Program-made: the position numbers and the translations under genes
NCBI RefSeq assembly: GCF_900451005.1
Contig: NZ_UGIB01000001.1
Location: 124,001-188,000, forward strand
Direction: 5' to 3'
DNA: 64,000 bases
DNA from: Helicobacter fennelliae
GTDB taxonomy: Bacteria > Campylobacterota > Campylobacteria > Campylobacterales > Helicobacteraceae
Notes under the pieces: generated by a model
Database searches by the model: none
What the model was told of the DNA's origin: nothing
What the model saw: the letters and a program-made list of their open reading frames with translations, nothing else
In this document: positions 33,618-43,402 of the stretch, one piece after another
Position numbering within the stretch: the stretch's first letter is position 1
Layout of the letters: each line of letters begins with the position of its first letter

Positions 33618-36600
33618 CTAAAACACATACCGAGCACCTAAATTTCCTGTAATATTTATATCTTTATAGCTTAGTCCTACTTTGCCACCAAGTCCAAAAT
33701 TAATAAAAAATTGTTCCAAAAATTGCACTTCACCACCTGCTGTGGCATTTGCAAAGGTATTGAGATTATCGCCTTGTTTGTAGCTAAGGTTATTACTTCC
33801 GACAAATCGCACTTCTGCAATATTATTTGATGAGATATAAATATCTCGTTGTGCGCCAACATTAATAAACCAATACGATCCTTTTTGAAAATACTGCCTT
33901 GTCTCAAATGCAACATTAAGAGCTAGCACATGCTGAAGCGCTTGTGGGCTTTGTATGCCAAGATTGTTTGTGTAATTAGTAAAGCTTTGGTTAGTAGTAT
34001 TTGGATCAAAAGCCGTAATTAAACTATCTGCACCATTAATCTTTCCGACATTAATCATATAATATGACATTCCAATACTTGGCTTAAATACAAGTGTTTT
34101 ACCTTTCATACCAAAGATATAGCCATAATTTGCATTAAGATTAAATGTATGGGTATTGTATTTATAGCTTTGTCCTAATTGTGAGAGCCAAATATTCTCA
34201 CGCGCATTAATATCTTCATTATTCATACCAATTGTATATCCAGCATTAAAGTCAAATTCGTGATTTTTAATAATTGCTCTTGAGTAGATTCCGCTATTGA
34301 CATTATGGCTATTGTTTTTGATAAGATCAGCTGTATATGTCCCATATCCATATGCTGCAAACACTCCAAGTATAAGTCCATTTTCTCCAAGATTTAAAAA
34401 CCTATCATAGCCTACATTAAGTCCATATAATGCACCATAGCCATTACTAATAAAGCTTGCAGAGCCAATGGCATTTGCCCAGATATTATTAGCATAAGTA
34501 TGGCGGTTTGAGAATTTATATAAATATGCTGGATCAAGTGTTACATCTTCAATATCTGATCGTGTGCTAGAGTTGTTAGCATAATGTGCGCGCTTTTTGT
34601 TTTGCATAAGTGAGGCAAACTTTATACCATTATCATAAGAATCAACTCGTGAGAGTTTGACAAGTCGTTGGATTTTGGCAATGTCTGCTGCAAGCTTTGT
34701 GGCTTCTGCGGTAGAGCTTTTGCGCTCTGTGGAGGAGAGTTGTTCTAGGGTATTATAAAGCTGTGTAGCAGTATGTTCAAAAAATCCTATATCATAATCC
34801 ATAATATTTGTGCCAGTGAAAGTGATTCCTCTTGAGTGGATACTTACAAATTGAAGCCATTTGAATATATCAGAGTTTGAAGTCTCAACTTGATGCGCAG
34901 AGCAGCCAGCAGTATTATCCCTACACACAACTTGTTCTTTTTTTTGCTCATCATATTTGGTATAGACAACTTGTCCGTTTTGTGTTTGGGTGATTGTTTC
35001 TTGTCTTGCTGTGGTTGGAGAGATTGCTGCGATTTTAGCGACATATTCATCACCTCTACTCTTTCCACCCTTTTGCCAAATGTAGTAACGTATATCATTA
35101 ATATCATAAGGATTATCTGGATTATTTCCTAAGATCTTTATACCTATGGTGCTATAATCTACAACCTTTTCATATCGCAATCCAATATTATTGAGTCCTG
35201 CTTGAAGTTTGGCTTGAAGTTTGGCAAGATCAACCCTACTTTGTGTATAATCAATACTTCCATCAGCATTTATTGTTGGCTCACCCTTTGCTCCCTCATA
35301 AATAGCAATAGAGTTTTTGATGTAATCACATTGCTCTTGTGTGCCAGAATCTCCACAATGAAAAGTTTGTGTATTTCCACTTGCTGTGGTGAAAATATAT
35401 TTAATTTCCATTGCGTCAATGAAGCGATAGGTTTTATTTCCTTCTATTGTGAGATTGCTTAGATTCTTACCAGCATGTGTGATATAAAGGATTGGCTTTC
35501 CATAGTTATTGACGCTATTGTTTGATTGATTGACTTTTACATCAAAATAGCTCAAACCAATGCTGCTTGTAGCATTCATCTCTATTGAGCCGTTATTGAT
35601 AATGTTGAGTTTATAAAATTCTGCTCGTGCGTTATGATCGAGTATGAGGTTTTGGATATTGGAAGTCTCTATATTTGAAGCGTAGAATCCAGATTCTGAG
35701 CCTAGCTTTACAGTATCAACTGTAAGCGTAGAGTTTTTTACAAAATTATTAGTGCCACTCTCATTAAAAAACGAAAGCCTTGCGGTATTACCCACAACTT
35801 GATTCCCATTTTGTCCCCAGCCATTGAGTGTGATTGTGCCAAATTTGAGATTAGAATCTGTTTTTGTGAAAAGCACTGTCCCAACTCCAGGTGTGCCATT
35901 ATGAGAGCCACCATTTGTCTCTCTTGTGCGGATTGTGAGAGAATCTGCTTTGAAATTGTTATTAAGTTTGATTTTGGCTGCTTCTACGATCATAGTTCCG
36001 ACACTTGCACTCTTTCTCACCCCTGAAAAGTCAAAAGTCGCTCCCTCCCAAGTTTGCTGTGCGGTTTGAGTATCAAAAATCCCTGTATGTGTGAGATTTT
36101 CACCCTTAAAGATAATCATATCAGGAGAGCCGACATTAGCAAGCTGATTAGCTAATGTGATATTCACATTTTTAAGATTTATATCTCCATTTGCATGAAA
36201 AGTTGTTATAAATTCTCCAGCCGTATCAGTTGAGTTATTGATCCCACGAGTAGAGTAAATTCTTCCGCCATTTATTGTAATATTTTGAGCTTCGAATGTC
36301 GCATAGCTTGGATTCAATGATACAACTATTGTCCCATCCCACATTTTACCATGCAAATCAAGCTTATCAATCGTAATATCTCGACCTGCTTTCATATTTA
36401 AAGCCCCATTACCTTGAAAAACTTGTATATTCGTAGCTCCTAAGTGGATATTCCCTCCAGCATCAAAGTCAATATCCGCATTTGTGGTATTACCACCTGA
36501 TTTGATTGTATTTGTGCCTAAGAGTTTTATATCATTTGTGGCTTTAAATTCTACGCGTTCGGTTGAGATCGTGGCGTTTGTGGATTTATCAAAGTTTATA

Positions 36601-37958
36601 TCCCCAGATGTCGCATTAAATGTAGCACTGCTACTTTGCCCTGCAAGTGAAGCCTCTGCAATATTTATCGTGCTATTTTTAAGCTCTATGCTATTTGCAC
36701 TCCAAGCAGAGCTATTAGAAAATTCACCTCTACCCATAGTATAAGTGAGATTATCACCGATAATCTTGCCATTTGTAGCACTAAGCTTAAAAGTGCTTCG
36801 CCCGCCATCAGCTATGATTTTGGTATTTGTAAAATTCATATCACCGCTAGTAGTGGTGAAGTTCATATTGTGCCGATCAGCTGAAAGATTTCCAATACCC
36901 GGTGAACTTACGCGCAACTCACTATCCTTGATAGTCATATTTTTGCCCTCAAAGTTGATGTTTGTAGATCCTCCTGTATGGAGTGCTTGCAAATTGACAT
37001 TCATATTCATAGTATTTATGTCGAGTTTTTCACCTGCTTTGAAAGTCATCTGTGGTTTGGCTGTAAGTGTAGAAATAGAAATATTTGTCTTTCCAGAGAG
37101 CTCGAGATTTTTGCCCGCAGTGAAGTTTATCACTTCAGTATGGAGATTAAAGTTATTTGTATTATCGACACTGATATTATTGCTTGAGATGAATTGCGTT
37201 TCACTATTTATGCCAGCCGTGCTAGAGTTATCAATGGTAAGATTGCTATTTTTAAAGACAAGATCTTGTGCTTCAAACTTTACCTTGATAAATCCTGTCG
37301 TCTCAGGCATTGTAACATTGAGCTTATCAGCATCAATTTTGCCTTTCTTGGCTTCGACAAAGAAAAACGAGCCAGAGCGACTCGCAAAATCAGCACCTTG
37401 GATTCTAATATTTGTATCTTTAAGTTTTACATCGCCACCTGTGCTTTTTAGTGAAAATTGATCGCCTTGTGTATTTGACCACATTGAGACATTAAGACCA
37501 TCGGTATTAATATCACTTGTAGCATTGATATTAAGTGTAAGCCCTGCTCCAACTTTTGTATTATTACCACCTTTAATTGTCCCTGTGAGATATGCTTCTT
37601 TGACATTAAAAGTCCCACTCATATACCCTACATATCCACCGCCACCACCAGAGCCAAAAGATAGCGAGCCACTTCCAGTTTGTTTTTGGTTATTTCCAAG
37701 AATAAGTGTGCCATTTTTGTAGTTAGCTGTAAAAGAGTTTCCAGTTCCAGAATAAGTATCTGTATTTGTAGCATAAAAAGTATCGGTAGTCTCATTATTT
37801 GGTTGTGGAGTATATTTCCATGAATGACAATCACTCCACAACCAGGGTGATGTAGTATAAAAACAATAAACATCTCTAGCTATATCCACTGCTGCCTGTG
37901 CTGTAATCGGCATAAAAACGCAAAATACTACAACGCTATATGCTCTAATCTTACGCAT
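33618..37958 (-). CDS. Large autotransporter (type Va secretion), VacA-like C-terminal barrel
   Basis: This protein has 1446 residues from ATG 37958 (AGGAG 8 nt upstream; a GTG at 37967 is too close to that RBS). The signal peptide ends ITAQA. The passenger is a long run of beta-helix-like repeats rich in Asn, Thr and Ser (FNATSGDINF, FKATNDIKLLG and similar, residues about 100-800). The last 280 residues are a beta-barrel translocator ending in GNLGARYVF, with a linker around 1090-1160. This arrangement is like the VacA-related autotransporters of Helicobacter, though the passenger is not recognisable as VacA. A secreted or surface adhesin or colonisation factor is likely. Confidence 0.85.
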   Translation of the reverse strand: MRKIRAYSVVVFCVFMPITAQAAVDIARDVYCFYTTSPWLWSDCHSWKYTPQPNNETTDTFYATNTDTYSGTGNSFTANYKNGTLILGNNQKQTGSGSLSFGSGGGGGYVGYMSGTFNVKEAYLTGTIKGGNNTKVGAGLTLNINATSDINTDGLNVSMWSNTQGDQFSLKSTGGDVKLKDTNIRIQGADFASRSGSFFFVEAKKGKIDADKLNVTMPETTGFIKVKFEAQDLVFKNSNLTIDNSSTAGINSETQFISSNNISVDNTNNFNLHTEVINFTAGKNLELSGKTNISISTLTAKPQMTFKAGEKLDINTMNMNVNLQALHTGGSTNINFEGKNMTIKDSELRVSSPGIGNLSADRHNMNFTTTSGDMNFTNTKIIADGGRSTFKLSATNGKIIGDNLTYTMGRGEFSNSSAWSANSIELKNSTINIAEASLAGQSSSATFNATSGDINFDKSTNATISTERVEFKATNDIKLLGTNTIKSGGNTTNADIDFDAGGNIHLGATNIQVFQGNGALNMKAGRDITIDKLDLHGKMWDGTIVVSLNPSYATFEAQNITINGGRIYSTRGINNSTDTAGEFITTFHANGDINLKNVNITLANQLANVGSPDMIIFKGENLTHTGIFDTQTAQQTWEGATFDFSGVRKSASVGTMIVEAAKIKLNNNFKADSLTIRTRETNGGSHNGTPGVGTVLFTKTDSNLKFGTITLNGWGQNGNQVVGNTARLSFFNESGTNNFVKNSTLTVDTVKLGSESGFYASNIETSNIQNLILDHNARAEFYKLNIINNGSIEMNATSSIGLSYFDVKVNQSNNSVNNYGKPILYITHAGKNLSNLTIEGNKTYRFIDAMEIKYIFTTASGNTQTFHCGDSGTQEQCDYIKNSIAIYEGAKGEPTINADGSIDYTQSRVDLAKLQAKLQAGLNNIGLRYEKVVDYSTIGIKILGNNPDNPYDINDIRYYIWQKGGKSRGDEYVAKIAAISPTTARQETITQTQNGQVVYTKYDEQKKEQVVCRDNTAGCSAHQVETSNSDIFKWLQFVSIHSRGITFTGTNIMDYDIGFFEHTATQLYNTLEQLSSTERKSSTAEATKLAADIAKIQRLVKLSRVDSYDNGIKFASLMQNKKRAHYANNSSTRSDIEDVTLDPAYLYKFSNRHTYANNIWANAIGSASFISNGYGALYGLNVGYDRFLNLGENGLILGVFAAYGYGTYTADLIKNNSHNVNSGIYSRAIIKNHEFDFNAGYTIGMNNEDINARENIWLSQLGQSYKYNTHTFNLNANYGYIFGMKGKTLVFKPSIGMSYYMINVGKINGADSLITAFDPNTTNQSFTNYTNNLGIQSPQALQHVLALNVAFETRQYFQKGSYWFINVGAQRDIYISSNNIAEVRFVGSNNLSYKQGDNLNTFANATAGGEVQFLEQFFINFGLGGKVGLSYKDINITGNLGARYVF

Positions 37959-38372
37959 TACGCGCACTCCTAATATTTATAAATTTTATAGTTATATTTT
38001 TGCTGTGTAAAAAAGATTCTACTATTTTTTTTGTTTAATGATAAAATTAATGGAGCAGATTTTTATAGATTTTGGATTTGTATCAAACGATATAATCATC
38101 ATAAACTAGAATCTAAATCCCAAATCTCCACGATTTCTTTGAAATCTTAATAATACCAACTCAAGTAGATTCTAAATTTTCTAAATTGTAACACTATAAA
38201 AAGATAAAACTTTTGTGTTTTGCTTGCTTTAGGCTTGTATAGGCTTTAATGACAAAAATAATTTATTATAGATTCTGCATAAAATTCTCTAAAAATTCCT
38301 GTGCTCTTAATGTATTGGGCTTGATTTATAGGCTATAATGCTTTTTTGCAAATTTAGATTCTAGGAATAATT
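37959..38372. promoter_or_regulatory. Divergent promoter region, autotransporter and DMT permease
   Basis: This 414-bp AT-rich region has no repeat modules recognised. TATAAT at 38334-38339 (in GGCTATAATG) lies 34 bp before the permease ATG and is its probable -10 box. TTGATT at 38321 is too near to be a -35, which is usual for Helicobacter promoters. The autotransporter leader on the other strand is AT-rich, with TATAACTATAAAA. Confidence 0.5.
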
Positions 38373-39263
38373 ATGCGTTATTTGGTTATTGTCAGTTGCA
38401 TTTGGGCTTTTTCGTTTCCGCTTATCAAGCATTATCTTAGCGGGATTGTTGATAATTATTTTGCTATTTTGGTGCGTTTTGTGCTTGCGTTTATCGTGTT
38501 TTTGCCATTGATGAGATTCCATACAAATCTGCGTTTGGCGCTCAAGCTTATGGGGATTGGCGCGCTTCAAATTGGTGTGATGTATATTTTTTATTACAAT
38601 GCGTTTTTGTATATCAGCGCGTCTGAAGTGGCTCTTTTTACGATTTTTACGCCGTTTTATGTTACGCTTATTTATGATATTTGCCATAGGCGATTGCGGA
38701 GTTTGTATTTTATCAGCGTGGCGATGGCTGTTTTTGGGGCGTATATTATCCGCAGTGGCGCGATAGATTCTGGGTTTGTTATTGGGTTTTTGCTCGTGCA
38801 GGTCGCAAATATCTGCTTTGGCGCAGGGCAAAGCCTCTATAAATACACAATCGAGCAAGAAAAAGTATCAAATCAAGCCGAAGTGTTTGGCTTTTTTTAT
38901 CTAGGCGCGATTATTGTCGGGGTGCTAAGCTTTGTCACGTTGGGCGATGTGGATAAGATTCCGAGTTTTTCGCTTAACTCACCGCAGTGGATTGTGCTGA
39001 TTTATCTTGGGGTTATCGCCTCTGGTGCGGGGTATTTTATGTGGAATAAGGGCGTGAGTATGAGTGATAGCGGTGTGGTGGCGATTATGAATAATGCGAT
39101 GATTCCGCTTGTCGTGCTTGTGGATTGGCTATTTTGGGGAAGGCAAATGCAGAGCGAATCACTCATCAAGCTTATATGTGGTGGAGTTGTGATTTTTGTA
39201 TCGCTGGCTGTGCATTATTGGATTATGCGGTGGTATAATCGCACGAACTTGCGCAGAATCTAG
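38373..39263 (+). CDS. EamA/DMT-family permease
   Basis: The 296-residue membrane protein has ten predicted helices in two EamA repeats (SCIWAFSFPLIKHYLSG near 9; SLYFISVAMAVFGAYII near 108; the second half begins near 146). Such drug/metabolite transporters export amino acids, nucleosides or small molecules; the substrate cannot be told from sequence. The stop codon lies inside the inverted pair AGAATCTAGATTCT (39255-39268), which may act as terminator. Confidence 0.85.
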   Translation: MRYLVIVSCIWAFSFPLIKHYLSGIVDNYFAILVRFVLAFIVFLPLMRFHTNLRLALKLMGIGALQIGVMYIFYYNAFLYISASEVALFTIFTPFYVTLIYDICHRRLRSLYFISVAMAVFGAYIIRSGAIDSGFVIGFLLVQVANICFGAGQSLYKYTIEQEKVSNQAEVFGFFYLGAIIVGVLSFVTLGDVDKIPSFSLNSPQWIVLIYLGVIASGAGYFMWNKGVSMSDSGVVAIMNNAMIPLVVLVDWLFWGRQMQSESLIKLICGGVVIFVSLAVHYWIMRWYNRTNLRRI

Positions 39264-39498
39264 ATTCTATGCCATTTTCGTCATTGCGAGGCTTCCGCTA
39301 GAAAGTCGTGGCAATCCATTTTGACTAGATTGCTTCGTCCTATCATCCTCGCAATGACAAACCCGCCTCATCATTACAAGTGCGTGAAATGAGCGTAGCA
39401 ATCTATAAGAATCTATTTATTGTCATTCTCAATAAAGCAATACCAACCAGAATCTAGATTCTGTAAGTTTTTATAATATTTCATATTGAATTTTAATT
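39264..39498. repeat. Intergenic repeat: inverted copy of the ATTGCCAC...GCAATGAC hairpin family
   Basis: 39281-39366 is the reverse complement of the element at 27764-27847 (hairpin 39282-39315 plus the GATTGCTTCGTCCTATCATCCTCGC part). AGAATCTAGATTCT recurs at 39449-39462. No gene is supported. Confidence 0.7.
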
Positions 39499-39515
39499 TT
39501 GGCACATCTTTTGCT
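39499..39515 (+). promoter_or_regulatory. Sigma-54 (RpoN) promoter
   Basis: TTGGCACATCTTTTGCT matches the consensus TTGGCAC-N5-TTGC(A/T), with GG and GC 12 bases apart (-24 at 39501, -12 at 39513). The ATG of the FlgP-like lipoprotein gene lies 36 bp after the -12 box, leaving room for a short leader with AAAAGGA. In Campylobacterota RpoN controls mid-class flagellar genes. Confidence 0.75.
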
Positions 39516-39548
39516 TTACTTAGATAATTTTCAAAAAAAGGATGTTTG

Positions 39549-40202
39549 ATGACAAGTGTGACACAAAAGATAAAAACGATGTCTATCGCCGCTATCGCTG
39601 GTTTAAGTTTCGTTGGCTGCACAGCCGCTCAAGATGATGTAGGGCTTACCCCGCCAACAGCGGATTATCGCCCCACAGGGATTGAAAATCCGGGTATAAA
39701 TGGCGCGGGTATGAATAGAGTAGGTATGATGAATCCACCATCTATGGTCAATCCACCTATGGCAAATCCTCTTCCATCGCCAATTATCAACAATACAATT
39801 CCTGATGATGAGGATATGAGATCGCCAAGAGGATCGCAAGAGCCACTTATCCCTAATAATCCAAACCTCACTCCAAGCAATATCATTGAGTTGCAAGTTA
39901 CAGGCACTGGAGTCGCTCCGCAAAACGCCATATCACCGGCACAATCAACAGCATTAGCTAAGAGAGCAGCGATGATTGATGCTTATAAACTTCTTGGCGA
40001 AAAAATGTATGGGGTAAAACTCAATGGTCAAGACACGGTTGAAAATATGGCAATCACAAGCTCAACTGTAAAATCCAAAGTGCAAGCTCTTGTGCGTGGC
40101 GCGGATATTACAAATGTTGATTGCAGGGCTGGTTTGTGTCAAGTTACAATGGAAATCAAGCTTGATGGGCGCGTTTGGTATCGTGCTTTGGGCGGGCGAT
40201 AA
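39549..40202 (+). CDS. FlgP-like LPP20-family lipoprotein, probably flagellar
   Basis: The protein has 217 residues from ATG 39549. A signal ends in GLSFVGC (Cys 24 or so), followed by a Pro/Met/Gly/Asn-rich linker (about 35-105). The C-terminal LPP20-type domain has GTGVAPQNAISPAQSTALAK and AAMIDAYKLLGEKMYG, then a CRAGLCQVTMEIKLDGRVW end. The Campylobacter outer-membrane flagellar protein FlgP has this domain and a sigma-54 promoter; both hold here, which supports a basal-body role. A paralogue lies at 52476-52982. Alternatively it is a general LPP20-type lipoprotein. Confidence 0.7.
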   Translation: MTSVTQKIKTMSIAAIAGLSFVGCTAAQDDVGLTPPTADYRPTGIENPGINGAGMNRVGMMNPPSMVNPPMANPLPSPIINNTIPDDEDMRSPRGSQEPLIPNNPNLTPSNIIELQVTGTGVAPQNAISPAQSTALAKRAAMIDAYKLLGEKMYGVKLNGQDTVENMAITSSTVKSKVQALVRGADITNVDCRAGLCQVTMEIKLDGRVWYRALGGR

Positions 40203-40282
40203 GCATAGCAGGCGATAATTGCAACAATGGATTGCTTAGATTCTGCTTACACAAAATGCACCACATGCACTAAAGATTGAAT

Positions 40283-40852
40283 ATGCGTTATCTTGGACTT
40301 GTTATCGCTTTGTTTTTGGGTGGTTGCTCTCAAGTTGCGGGGTTATTTAGCGATCAACCCGTAAGCAAAGAAGCCAAAAAAGAATACAAAAGCCAAAAAC
40401 AAGCTGATTTGCCAAAGCAAGAAAAAGGCTATCGTATCTTATATATCAATGCAAAAAACTTTCGATATTATGATTATGTAACCTATGGGATAAACAAAAA
40501 ACAAGAGATCACTTTGGAGCTTTTTGCCGCGGGCAAGACGATCGGAGTCATCGAAATCACAAAGAAAAAAATCTGTATCCTCAATGATTGCGCAAGAAAA
40601 TGGCCTGCTGCAAAGAATTTTTTTGGCAAAGTGAGCTATGGCGATTTGTTTGATGATATTTTTATGGGTAGAGATATTTTTGATGGCATAGGCAAAATTA
40701 TCCAGCCAAATGGGGTTTTGATTCAGAGATTTCAAAAAGGCGGAGAGATTATTTATTATGAACGATCAGATGGACATATTTTATTCAAAAATATGAGTAA
40801 TGGCGTGAGTATCGCGCTTGATAAATATGTCGAGCAGAAAGTTAAAGAGTAG
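40283..40852 (+). CDS. Lipoprotein of unknown function downstream of the FlgP-like gene
   Basis: The 189-residue lipoprotein starts at ATG 40283, with signal MRYLGLVIALFLGGC (Cys 15). The mature part is Lys-rich, then mixed alpha/beta (GYRILYINAKNFRYYDYV, KKICILNDCARKWP). Eighty bp separate it from the FlgP-like gene, so it may share the sigma-54 transcript. The pair recalls flgP-flgQ of Campylobacter, but I cannot confirm that this is FlgQ. Confidence 0.6.
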   Translation: MRYLGLVIALFLGGCSQVAGLFSDQPVSKEAKKEYKSQKQADLPKQEKGYRILYINAKNFRYYDYVTYGINKKQEITLELFAAGKTIGVIEITKKKICILNDCARKWPAAKNFFGKVSYGDLFDDIFMGRDIFDGIGKIIQPNGVLIQRFQKGGEIIYYERSDGHILFKNMSNGVSIALDKYVEQKVKE

Positions 40853-41437
40853 AATCTGCTAGAATCTCATTTCGATGTGATCTAAATTCTAGCTTTTTGG
40901 TAAATTTTGCGGATTGCATCGTTTAGGGCTTATCTTGTATTATTTTGGCGACGCACGAAAAGTAGCGACTCATTCGTTCGTCTTGCAAAGCCACAAAATT
41001 TCCACAAAAATCTAGAATTTCTTTTACGCTCTTTTTGTGTTTGCATAAATTCTAAAATCTAAAAATTAAAAAAGTCTAGAATTTTTTAATGCTTGCTTGT
41101 GTTTGCATAGAATAAAACTTGTCATTACTTGAGTGAGTGAAACGAACGAAGAATCCAAATCCAAACTAGAATCTATTTTAGATTTTGTATTAGATTTTTA
41201 CTGGATTCTTCGCTAACGCTTAAGACATGATGAGGTAATGCGTCATTGCGAGCAAAATTTTCAAATTTTGCGTGGCAATCCAGAAAATGAGTTTTAGATT
41301 CTAGAATGCTATCCTCACTCACAACTTCACTCATAACTTCAACTTTCCAAAAAATTTCTACAAATAAAAAATCTAAGTAATTTTGTATGTTTTTTTAGGC
41401 ACAATTTTGGCTTAGATTTTAGTTTATGAGGTTTATA
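40853..41437. repeat. Composite intergenic repeat block before tkt
   Basis: 40881-41058 matches the 13381-13535 module. 41129-41230 contains a long imperfect inverted region (GAAGAATCC ... GGATTCTTCGC). 41242-41279 is an inverted hairpin element of the GTCATTGCGAG...TGGCAAT family. The last 100 bp lead into tkt. No gene is supported. Confidence 0.7.
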
Positions 41438-43378
41438 ATGCACTCTATCACGACACAAGACATTTCAAATCTTGAAAAAATGGCTACAACTTTGCGGTTT
41501 TTGTGTGCTGACATCGTCCAAGAAGCAAATAGCGGACACCCCGGCACTCCAATGGGACTTGCAGAATTTGCAACAACACTAAGCTATCATATCAATCTCA
41601 ATCCCAAGAATCCAAAATGGCTCAATCGCGACCGGCTTGTTTTTAGTGGCGGGCATGCGAGTGCTTTGCTGTATTCACTTCTGCATTTATGGGGATTTGA
41701 CTTGAGTCTTGATGATCTCAAATCATTTAGAACGCTCCACTCCAAAACGCCCGGACACCCAGAATCTAGCCTCACGCAAGGCGTTGAGATCACCACAGGA
41801 CCATTAGGGCAAGGCATTGCCAATGCGGTTGGGTTTGCGATGGCTGCCAAATACGCCCAGAATCTACTTAGCAAAAGCGTTATTTCGCACAAAGTGTATT
41901 GTTTTTGTGGTGATGGCGATTTGCAAGAAGGCATAAGCTATGAAGCCGCTTCTTTGGCAGGGAAGTACAAACTCTCTGATCTTATCATCATTTATGATTC
42001 AAATTCCATTACAATCGAGGGCGATACGCGTCTTGCCTTTGATGAAAATGTCAAGCTCCGCTTTGAAGCGCAAGGATTTGATGTGCTACTTTGCGATGGG
42101 CATAATTTTTTAGACATTCAAGAAGCCATTATCGCCGCTAAATCAAACACAACAAAGCCTACATTAATCATCGCCAAAACAATCATCGGCAAAGGCGCGA
42201 TAGGGCTTGAAGGAAGCGAAAAAACGCATGGCTCGCCATTGGGTGAAAACGTGATAGCAGAATCCAAAAAGGCAGCAAACTTTCCTCAAGAGAAATTCCA
42301 CATTCCAGATGATGTGAGGTTTTGGTTTCAAAATACCCAAGAAAAAATGCAAAGTCTTGAGGCATTATGGGAGAAATCGCTAGATTCTAGTGCAAAAACC
42401 ATGCTTGAATCCTTGCGTAATCCAGATGTAGCTAGCATTCAATACCCGCAATTTACAATCGGAGAATCCATAGCCACGCGAGCGAGCAATGGGCAGATTC
42501 TCAATGCAATCGCTGCAAAATTGCAAGGATTTATCGGAGGAAGCGCAGATCTTGCGCCAAGCAACAACACAACCATAAAAAATAGTGGCGATTTTCCACA
42601 TGGCAAAAATTTTCACTTCGGCATTCGAGAGCACGCGATGGGCGCGATTTGCAATGGAATCGCAAATTATGGATTATTTTTACCATTTTGTGCGACTTTT
42701 TTTGTCTTTAGCGATTATATGTCGCCAAGCGTGCGTGTTGCTAGCATTATGAAAAGTCGGGTTTTTTATATTTGGACGCATGATTCTATCGGGGTTGGCG
42801 AAGATGGCGCGACACATCAGCCAATCGAGCAACTCGGACATTTTAGAGCAATGCCAAATCTTTTGGTCTTTCGCCCAGCAGATGCAAACGAAAATATCGC
42901 CTGCTGGCAAGTCGCACTAGAATCTAGCGCGCCTTGTGCGTTTGTGCTATCGCGCCAAAATCTGCCCGTGCTTGAAGTGTGCGATAAATCCAAAATCTCA
43001 AAAGGCGGATACATCATCAAAGACGCATCAAATCCGCAATCACCGCAAATCACATTAATTGCCACAGGAAGTGAAGTGGCTTTAGCCCTTGAGTGTGCCA
43101 AAGCCCTAGAATCTGAATCTATCACCACGCGCGTAGTGAGCGTGCCATGCTTTGATTTATTAATCCAGCAAGATAAGTCATATATTGATTCATTATTAGG
43201 CGGAAAGGTATTAGGCATAGAAGCAGCAAGGGGGCTTGAGTGGTTTAGATTCTGCGATGAAGTCGTGTGTATGCAGGATTTTGGGCATTCAGCAAAGGGA
43301 GAGATTGTGTTTCAGCATTGTGGCTTCACAATTGCAAATATCACTAATAAGGCAAAAACATTACTCAATACACATTAA
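41438..43378 (+). CDS. tkt: Transketolase
   Basis: The protein has 646 residues from ATG 41438 (GAGG 6 nt upstream; ATG 41426 is less well placed). The thiamine diphosphate site GDGDLQEGISYEAASLAG is near residue 155, and SGGHASALLYSLLH and ITTGPLGQGIANA are typical of the N-terminal domain. FGIREHAMGAICNGIANY (near 400) and TGSEVALALECAK complete the pattern. It moves two-carbon units in the pentose phosphate pathway. It is followed closely by folK. Confidence 0.93.
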   Translation: MHSITTQDISNLEKMATTLRFLCADIVQEANSGHPGTPMGLAEFATTLSYHINLNPKNPKWLNRDRLVFSGGHASALLYSLLHLWGFDLSLDDLKSFRTLHSKTPGHPESSLTQGVEITTGPLGQGIANAVGFAMAAKYAQNLLSKSVISHKVYCFCGDGDLQEGISYEAASLAGKYKLSDLIIIYDSNSITIEGDTRLAFDENVKLRFEAQGFDVLLCDGHNFLDIQEAIIAAKSNTTKPTLIIAKTIIGKGAIGLEGSEKTHGSPLGENVIAESKKAANFPQEKFHIPDDVRFWFQNTQEKMQSLEALWEKSLDSSAKTMLESLRNPDVASIQYPQFTIGESIATRASNGQILNAIAAKLQGFIGGSADLAPSNNTTIKNSGDFPHGKNFHFGIREHAMGAICNGIANYGLFLPFCATFFVFSDYMSPSVRVASIMKSRVFYIWTHDSIGVGEDGATHQPIEQLGHFRAMPNLLVFRPADANENIACWQVALESSAPCAFVLSRQNLPVLEVCDKSKISKGGYIIKDASNPQSPQITLIATGSEVALALECAKALESESITTRVVSVPCFDLLIQQDKSYIDSLLGGKVLGIEAARGLEWFRFCDEVVCMQDFGHSAKGEIVFQHCGFTIANITNKAKTLLNTH

Positions 43379-43402
43379 ACAGATGAATTAAAGTTGGATT
43401 GT

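Noticed and set aside
36745..37461. 238-codon plus-strand frame
   Set aside because: It is antisense to the autotransporter passenger, whose Asn/Thr-rich repeats leave the opposite strand open. There is no RBS and no family pattern.
41397..41412. Sigma-54 promoter before tkt (AGGCACAATTTTGGCT)
   Set aside because: GG/GC spacing is right, but both boxes have a mismatch and a housekeeping gene is an unlikely RpoN target.
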